Assembly (NCBI GenBank): GCA_964374035.1 | Contig: CAYJWY010000030.1 | Span: 1 to 10,548 of the forward strand | Reading direction: 5' to 3' | Source: CALRGL01 sp964374035 | Lineage (GTDB): Bacteria > Patescibacteriota > Patescibacteriia > UBA9934 > GWF2-40-263 | DNA length: 10,548 nucleotides | Shown here: positions 1-5,800 of the stretch, in pieces | How positions within the stretch are numbered: the stretch's first letter is position 1 | Layout: every line of letters starts with the position of its first letter | Notes under the pieces: model-generated | Database searches by the model: none | The model's input: the letters and a program-made list of their open reading frames with translations, nothing else | What the model was told of the DNA's origin: nothing | Position numbers and translations under genes: made by a program

Positions 1-141
1 AGGCCAGTTTTTCTTATTTCTTATTTTTTCTTTAAAATCCTCAATTTTTATTTTTAAGGCGTCAACACCCAAATCTCTCAAACTCTCATGTGCGCGAAGT
101 TTGCCGGTTTCAACCAAACAGACACTGGCAAATTTGCGCAT
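1..141 (-). CDS. Partial hypothetical protein, N-terminal 47 residues
   Basis: An open frame on the minus strand starts at ATG 141-139 and runs off the left edge without a stop. It begins MRKFASVCLVETGKLRAHES and continues with a charged, helix-like stretch around DALKIKIEDF and a lysine-rich end. The Lys/Glu-rich, amphipathic composition looks coded rather than random. I do not recognise the family and assign no function. No clear Shine-Dalgarno sequence lies directly upstream; instead the 79-bp palindromic element (143-221) ends one base before the ATG, so its hairpin would be the 5' leader. The gene is downstream of, and co-directional with, tRNA-Tyr. A chance ORF cannot be excluded because only 47 codons are visible. 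Confidence 0.45.
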   Translation of the reverse strand, partial: MRKFASVCLVETGKLRAHESLRDLGVDALKIKIEDFKEKIRNKKNWP

Positions 142-235
142 ATGCGCCGGGCTTGAGTAATATATACATTTGTTCGGAGGTATACCTCCGGCGAAATGTA
201 TTATGTCAGAAGCCCAAGCAGCTGCGCAAATTTGC
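128..235. repeat. 108-bp imperfect palindrome next to tRNA-Tyr
   Basis: The sequence gcaaatttgcgca (128-140) recurs inverted at 223-235. Inside it are inverted arms atacattt (164-171) and aaatgtat (194-201), and a perfect 16-bp palindrome cggaggtatacctccg (175-190). The 79-bp element at 143-221 forms the inside of this larger fold. No U-run follows on the minus strand, so it does not look like an ordinary intrinsic terminator although it begins ten bases after the tRNA 3' end. Confidence 0.75.
143..221 (-). repeat. 79-bp palindromic element, copy 1
   Basis: Read on the minus strand, this starts ctgcttgggcttc and ends agcccggcgca. The copy at 354-432 on the plus strand has the same length, the same first 13 and last 11 bases, and the same symmetry centre (between element bases 39 and 40). 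The two align without gaps. Bases 2-11 pair with 69-79 (tgc/gca and ttgggct/agcccgg), bases 21-28 with 51-58, and bases 32-39 with 40-47. The element could be a small mobile palindrome (MITE- or REPIN-like) or a structured RNA. I know no named family for it. Confidence 0.7.
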
Positions 236-244
236 GTATCCGAG

Positions 245-330
245 TGGTGGGCCGAGAAGGATTCGAACCTTCGAAGGCGTAAGCCAGCAGATTTACAGTC
301 TGCTCTCGTTGACCACTTGAGTATCGACCC
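245..330 (-). tRNA. tRNA-Tyr (anticodon GTA)
   Basis: The minus strand folds as a class II tRNA with a long variable arm. The acceptor stem GGGTCGA (330-324) pairs with TCGGCCC (255-249), with one G-U pair. The discriminator is A (248) and the CCA end is encoded (247-245). The anticodon arm GCAGA-CTGTAAA-TCTGC puts GTA at 296-294. The T arm contains GGTTCGAATCC. Long variable arm plus GTA identifies tRNA-Tyr. It is flanked on both sides, at 23 bp each, by mirrored copies of the 13-mer ctgcttgggcttc, which belong to the two 79-bp elements. Confidence 0.97.
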
Positions 331-353
331 GAGATTCTTCCAAAATTGGCGAT

Positions 354-432
354 CTGCTTGGGCTTCGGGAAAAAATCACCTCGCGGTAGGGATCCCTACC
401 GGTCGGCTATTTTTTCCCTCCAGCCCGGCGCA
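354..432 (+). repeat. 79-bp palindromic element, copy 2
   Basis: Second copy of the element at 143-221, in the opposite orientation and on the other side of tRNA-Tyr. Its core is the perfect palindrome ggtagggatccctacc (385-400), with outer arms gggaaaaaat (367-376) and attttttccc (409-418) exactly symmetric about the same centre. Compared with copy 1, core pairs 32-47, 34-45 and 38-41 have changed on both sides so that pairing is kept. It also lies between the end of the surface operon and tRNA-Tyr, and its A-run/T-run arms could make it work as a two-way terminator. Confidence 0.7.
360..426 (-). terminator. Candidate terminator after the surface operon
   Basis: Leftward transcription from the four-gene operon ending at 527 meets a strong stem (ggtagg/cctacc core) followed by T6 at 376-370 on the minus strand. 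A second, weaker option is a 5-bp stem (456-460 with 470-474) followed by T6 at 452-447. The larger hairpin is better but is also part of the 79-bp repeat, so its main role may be something else. Confidence 0.45.
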
Positions 433-526
433 ACTCATCAATTTTGAAAAAATCTCTTCAGATGAGGAGTGAAGCGCGACAGGATCATAAGCAATTCTTC
501 GGGGATTGTCCAGCGGTAAAAAAGCG

Positions 527-1315
527 TTATTTTCTTGCGAGCGTCTTCTCATATCCATCAACAAGTGCTCGCATGATCTCTGAGGGATGTCTGGTCACTT
601 CGAGGACGCGGCCGGTCGTGCGGTCAATTTTTAAGCCGTCGACACGCGAGGCGATCTCAAAGACAGCGTCGCCCATGTGCTGGCGCATCTCGAGCACGGT
701 GTCGCTGATGAGCTCGAAGAATGCGCGTTGGTCGCTTGGCACATCCGAGTAGTCAATCGGTTCGAGGCGTGTGGCTCGACGACGACGAATCCAAAGGTGG
801 CCAAGTAGCCCTGTGAACACACTCACTGCGAGTGTGAAACCGCCGTACAGAAAAAGTTCGTCTTGATAGAATCCACCAATTTTGGGCTCCACAATAAACT
901 CAAACATCGTCGTGGCTGGAACAAGTTGATCTTGGTAGGTAATAGAACTCTTTGCTGTGTAGCGGCCGGAAGGTGAACGCACGGGAATTTGAATCGTCTT
1001 AATGAAGCTTGCCGTTGTTTCAACCGCAATTGTATCCTCCGCAACAACAACCACGTTACCCGTTGGATTCGCAATTTGATAAAACACTTTCACGTCAACT
1101 CGCTCATCACTCCCGAAATTTAAAAGCTTCATTGAAATCGGCAAGAGCTCTCCTGGTGCAACCTTTGCAACCAGGCCAGCGCCTGTTGTTTCAATCCTCG
1201 GATGATTGATCGACGTTGTTGATTCCTGCGCTCTCAACATCAATGGCAAGGCGGCGCAAACAACCAAACCGATCAAGCCTGTGAACCATCTGCTTGTAAG
1301 AGCACGCGCCATCAT
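527..1315 (-). CDS. Membrane-anchored extracytoplasmic beta-domain protein with cytoplasmic tail
   Basis: 262 residues. Residues about 10-30 form a Sec signal peptide ending near LRAQ. Residues about 38-143 are beta-rich with alternating hydrophobics (PGELLPISMKLLNFG, GRYTAKSSITYQDQ), which fits an Ig-like or CARDB-like domain. One membrane helix spans about 154-175, followed by the stop-transfer run RRRR and an acidic-to-mixed cytoplasmic tail of about 85 residues (177-262) predicted to be helical. It is the last gene of the surface operon: its ATG overlaps the previous stop as ATGA, so translation is probably coupled. A second ATG follows immediately (1312). Role inferred: an anchor or sensor that links the surface assembly to the inside. 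No enzyme motif is visible and I cannot name the family. Confidence 0.85.
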   Translation of the reverse strand: MMARALTSRWFTGLIGLVVCAALPLMLRAQESTTSINHPRIETTGAGLVAKVAPGELLPISMKLLNFGSDERVDVKVFYQIANPTGNVVVVAEDTIAVETTASFIKTIQIPVRSPSGRYTAKSSITYQDQLVPATTMFEFIVEPKIGGFYQDELFLYGGFTLAVSVFTGLLGHLWIRRRRATRLEPIDYSDVPSDQRAFFELISDTVLEMRQHMGDAVFEIASRVDGLKIDRTTGRVLEVTRHPSEIMRALVDGYEKTLARK

Positions 1316-2055
1316 ATCTGTTTCTTTTTCAATTTCACGAGCAAACGTCGACGTCGAATCTGAGCAAAAATACGTGCGACCAAGACCGCGACGATGAGCC
1401 CCGCAACAAAGAGGAGTACGTAGATGACCGGCGAGCGAACGGAACGTTGTTGCGCCGGCGTCGAGAGCACATCAAACAAATTTTTTGCGTTTGTAGCTGG
1501 TCGTGTGGCTGTTTTTGCTGTCGAAAAATTTTCTATGGGAACCGTTGCTGTCTGCGGTGTTTGCGTCGATGTCGTCTGCGTCGAGTCCTTTACCACAATC
1601 TTCAGACTCGACTTTGAGGTAAGCGTATTGACACTCTTTGCATTCAACACAAACGCACCCGAACCAATCGCCATCGTCCCCTCGCCCGCACGTCTAGCTC
1701 GAACCGTGATGGTTCCGAGTGTTTTTGAGGAAGAAAAGCCACCTGGAAACCCGCCAGTTTTAATGAGCTGTCCGTGTGTATTATCGACTAAATCATACCC
1801 CGGCTGTACAAGAGGAATCCAACCCGCGTCGAAGATAAACGACGTCACTTCAAACAAATTCGAGGGAAAGAGGAGATTGATTTTGGCGGTGTACAGTGAT
1901 TCTGTTTCAGGATTCACAACAACAGGAAAAGAAAACGTCTTGCCGGCTTCAACCGAAACCGCCTTCGAGGAAAGAAGAATCGAACTCGCGCGTGCATCGA
2001 GTGGACGCAGGAAACATGCGAGCAATATCAGACTGAAAAGGATTTGTCGTTTCAT
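1312..2055 (-). CDS. Membrane-anchored cohesin-like domain protein
   Basis: 247 residues. A signal peptide covers about 1-23. Residues about 28-155 resemble a cohesin/carbohydrate-binding fold: an opening VEAGKTFSFPVVVNPE strand pair, then TAKINLLFPSNLFEV, a GGFPGGF turn, LGTITVRARRAGEGTM, and a closing hydrophobic strand. A Thr/Gln/Pro-rich linker (about 158-205) leads to one membrane helix (about 209-228) and a short basic tail (RRRR and KLKKK), so the cohesin-like domain faces out. Cohesins bind dockerins, and the gene directly upstream encodes a protein ending in a dockerin-like module, which supports both calls. Start and stop overlap the neighbours by ATGA on each side. The fold call is from pattern recognition, not a profile search. 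Confidence 0.8.
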   Translation of the reverse strand: MKRQILFSLILLACFLRPLDARASSILLSSKAVSVEAGKTFSFPVVVNPETESLYTAKINLLFPSNLFEVTSFIFDAGWIPLVQPGYDLVDNTHGQLIKTGGFPGGFSSSKTLGTITVRARRAGEGTMAIGSGAFVLNAKSVNTLTSKSSLKIVVKDSTQTTSTQTPQTATVPIENFSTAKTATRPATNAKNLFDVLSTPAQQRSVRSPVIYVLLFVAGLIVAVLVARIFAQIRRRRLLVKLKKKQI

Positions 2056-2828
2056 AGAGACGTCGATCCCCAGATAACCATGAGCGTATTAAAGTCGAGA
2101 ATGTCCACGGAACAATCCGCGTTCAAGTCAGAAGGATTGCCACACTCCTTGGATCCCCAGCCAATCATCATTTGGTTAAACGCGATTAAGCGCTGACCGT
2201 TGATGGTGGCTTCATCTGGTGAAGATCCCGTCGGAACATCGGAAGGTGTACTGGGTGGTGAAAGCGGCACGGGAATCAAATCTTGAGCCTGATCTGTTTC
2301 ATCGTCTGGTTGTGCAAGTGACACAACGCCTGTACGCAGACGAAGCTTGCGCCAATCGGTCGCCACAAAAAAATTGGAGGCTGTGCATGAATTGGTATTC
2401 TTACAATTCAAGCTAATCTTGCTCTCGTCGATGAGCACGGTTGCGTATCCAACGAACACGCCGTCGTCATCAATCGTCACGCCGTTGAAATCGATCCAAC
2501 CGAGCGTTTCGCTCCAGGCATAACCTCCGAGAACCCCTTCCGACGTAACGGTGACTCTGCTTGTGGGTGAGGCGTCGAGCACGATCCATCCCTGATTCTC
2601 ACTCCAAACACTTCCGGTGAGACCCGCGTCCGTCACACGCACGTTGCCCTGGACGGTTCCAAAATTCAACCAGCCTATGGTTTCCGCCCACGCATACTTC
2701 GCCACAGGATCAATCGTGCCGTTATTTTGCTCCGCAAACGACACAAGCGGAGTGAACAGAAACAAGAAAACGGCAAGCAGGTTCAGAAATCCCTGAAACT
2801 TCTGTGGGTATTCAGATCGCATACGCAT
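2052..2828 (-). CDS. Secreted AWSExxGW-repeat protein with C-terminal dockerin-like module
   Basis: 258 residues. A signal peptide ends near VSFA (about residue 32). Three repeats follow: YAWAETIGWLNF (45-56), VWSENQGWIVLD (74-85) and YAWSETLGWIDF (103-114), a repeat I know from CPR exported proteins. A Cys pair (142, 148) and a Pro/Ser-rich linker (about 185-208) come next. The last 25 residues carry the loop DLNADCSVDILD (234-245), matching the dockerin calcium loop D-x-N-x-D-x-x-x-D-x-x-D, followed by FNTLMVIWG. The first half, around INGQRLIAFNQMMIGWG (209-225), has the helix but lacks the calcium ligands, so only one of the usual two loops looks functional. It starts 5 bp after the fibre stop with no clear Shine-Dalgarno, suggesting reinitiation; ATG at 2822 is an alternative start. 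The stop overlaps the cohesin gene start. Confidence 0.87.
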   Translation of the reverse strand: MRMRSEYPQKFQGFLNLLAVFLFLFTPLVSFAEQNNGTIDPVAKYAWAETIGWLNFGTVQGNVRVTDAGLTGSVWSENQGWIVLDASPTSRVTVTSEGVLGGYAWSETLGWIDFNGVTIDDDGVFVGYATVLIDESKISLNCKNTNSCTASNFFVATDWRKLRLRTGVVSLAQPDDETDQAQDLIPVPLSPPSTPSDVPTGSSPDEATINGQRLIAFNQMMIGWGSKECGNPSDLNADCSVDILDFNTLMVIWGSTSL

Positions 2829-2833
2829 ACGGG

Positions 2834-5800
2834 CTATTCGACAGGTTCATGAGCGGGCTCATCGGTAGGATCTGTCGCGGGGATTTCGTCAAGTACGGGA
2901 ACTTCGTCGACATACGATGCTTGTGGAGCCGCCTGATCGTTGTTGCTCTGAGCATTATTCTTGGACAAGAGCGAATCTAATTCAGTCTTTGTGAGACAGG
3001 TTTCATTTCCAGCTTCTCCAACACAGAGTGTGCTCTGATGGGAGATGCTTACAAAAATTTCCGAGAAGTATCCGCGGATCGCACTGACACGCGAAGCGAT
3101 AATGTGCACGATGGATCGTTGAGCATTGCTGATTTTTTGCAAAATAAGAGCCAAGGGATCTTGTGGCGATTCTGACTGAACGGTTGCCACATAGGTGGCC
3201 GCGTCGGTTGTGATCTCTTCACGAGCATCTGACATTGCATCCCGTTCAAAATTTTTCACAAAGGCGGAAATCATGCCGACCCCATCACCGTCATAACCAG
3301 AGAATGCCTGAGCGATCACCACATCGCCGGACGCGGCCTTCATAGCGGCTCCGGACGTTGAAGACGAGGTGAGATAATCTCCCGAGAGAATCGGTCCGTT
3401 TTCTGTCACAACCTTCACAGGCACACGTCCGGAAAGCGCAACATACACAGGACGAGCACCCATTGGTACGCCGGCGTCACCAATCACCATTCCCGGAGAT
3501 GTCGAAAGAATCCCGATCGCCGTTGGATCATGGGCACGCGTGGAGGCTTTCACACCGGACTCAAGTTGAGAATCAATGCTCACAACAGAACCAGGATTGA
3601 TCGTTCTGTCCGTCGTGTAATATACTTCGGCAACGTCTGAACCCTGATTTTTAAACGCACGCATACTGGATCCGGCATCCACATGAGCCGTCCCGTTTGC
3701 ATTAGTTGAGGCATATTGAAGTTGTGCTGTTCCTGCTGTTGGGCCATTGACAATCGTCACAGCTAAAACAACGAGTTCATCAGTCGTGCCAACTTGTGGG
3801 GTAATAGTTGCGCTCGCGCATGATGTCGAATCGACTGGACTATTACTACCAAACGTTCCTCCTGAAACATAACACGTGGCGCCGGCTGGAGCGGAGATCG
3901 CATAACTCACATCGCGATTTGAAGAGGAGTTAAAACTGCGAAGGCTAAACCAAACGGACCATGTTTCTTGTGCACCAATAGCAAAGGACAAATTGGTATT
4001 TTGAAGAGATGTGCTGGTTGTTGTCAGATCGGATGGCTCGGTTTTTGACACGAGACCTGCTTGAGGAGCTCCCGCATCGCAATCCTTCCACGCGCTTGCT
4101 TGATAGCAACGAAACTTACTCGTGTTCGCGTTGTAATACATTGCACCGTTTGTTCCCGTAGGATCTCCCGACGAACTCTTCACGTCAACGACGAACAAAT
4201 CTGGCGTTGTTGATCCAGCACCGCCAGCACCGATCTGCACATTTCCTGTTGTTGTTGTGCCAGCCGTTTGTAAATTTATGTTACCCGTTCCGCCTTGAAG
4301 GTTGAGCGTTGTGGCGCCTGTCGTGTTTCCAAGCGTGATCGTTTTTGCGGATGCCGTTGTTCCAATGTTTAATGCCCCGGTTGTGCCAGAATCGATAGAG
4401 AGGCTTGATGCCACTGCGCTTGCAACCGTTCCCGCTCCCACGAAGGTGAGGTCATTGATATCTAGGTTGGTGCCCTCGACGACAACGGCTCCGGCATTTC
4501 CTCCGTCGTCGATGGTCACCGAGCCTGTCGTCGATGAGACATCAAACTCAAGCGAGTCCACACCAAAGGTATCGCCGTTGTCACCCAAATTCACGACGCC
4601 ATTTGCATTCAATGTCCCGTTTGCCGTCAACGTGCTTGAAGCCAAAAGCGTTGTAAAGGCCCCTGTGGACGCCGAGCTTGCGCCAATCGTTGCGCCATCA
4701 ATCGCTCCTCCGTTGATGTCGACGGTTGTTGCGGTGAGCGTGCCCGAGTCCGTGAGTTCGCCGAGCGTCACGCCTCCGTCGAGAAGCGCGAACTCCGAAG
4801 ATGAGAGCGTTGCGCCGCCGACCGTGACATCATTACTGCCGATCGCAAGAGCGACGACGATATCTGCGTCGGAAAGATCCATGGCGGTGGCAACTGTTGC
4901 TCCGACACCGGTGGTGGTGATCGAGAAGAGCGAAGCAACATCGCCTGTTGAGCTGTTGTCGAGAATAAGTTTGAAGTCATTGACGGCTGAGTTGGAGGTG
5001 AGGATGAGGTCGGCGTCGAATGTTGGTGTGTTGGCGATGTCGGAAAGCGTAAGTGTGTTGTCGGTCACGTCGCCTGTGACGAGACTGCTTGCGAGATTCA
5101 ATTTGCTATAAGCAATCGCGGCAGACTCGCTTACGTCAGCGTTCACGATCGTTGCGTCCGTAATGTCGCCAGTAACGATACTGCTCGTGAGTGTGAGCTT
5201 GGAATAGGCAATTGCGGCTGACGCATTCACGTCGGCGTTCACGATAGAGCCGTTTGTGATTTCAGAACTGTCGATTGCTGTGCCAAGCGTTGAATCGATG
5301 GTGATCATATCGCCCAGGGCGACAAGGCCGCCACCAGACAACCCGTCGCCAGCGGTCACGGTAAGCGACGCATTCGCAAGATCAGCATTGGTAATCGCTC
5401 CGTCGACAATGTCGCCTGTGACGAGACTGTTTGCGAGGTTGAGTTTGCCATAAGAAATTGACGCGGCCATATCAATGTCGGCATTGACGAGTGTTCCGTC
5501 GACAACTTCTGTTGTATCGATCTCTGTTCCAAGGGTACTTGTCAGCGTAACGGTGTCACCGAGAGCAACAACTCCACCGCCAGCGAGCCCATCACCAGCC
5601 GTCACGGTCAGCGAGGAATTCGCGAGGTCTGTGTTGTCGATGGTGTTGTCAACGATGTCGCCGGTGACAATGCTATTGGCAAGATCGAGCTTGCTATAAG
5701 CAATCGCCGCGGCCGCGTTGATGTCGAGGTTCATAATCGAACCGTTTGTAATTTCAGAACTGTCGATTGCTGTGCCAAGTGTCGAATCGATCGTGATCGC

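Noticed and set aside
90..472. Two plus-strand ORFs containing WWAEKDSNLRRR- and GGPRRIRTFEG-type sequences
   Set aside because: They are translations through the tRNA-Tyr gene in antisense, a familiar annotation artefact.
376..564. 62-codon minus-strand ORF downstream of the surface operon
   Set aside because: It overlaps the end of the real gene at 527 and then runs through the palindromic element, with no coding character of its own.
1424..2077. 217-codon plus-strand ORF antisense to the cohesin-like gene
   Set aside because: It mirrors a real gene with signal peptide and membrane helix; its composition (Val/Ser/Phe/Cys-rich) is that of a reverse-complement shadow.
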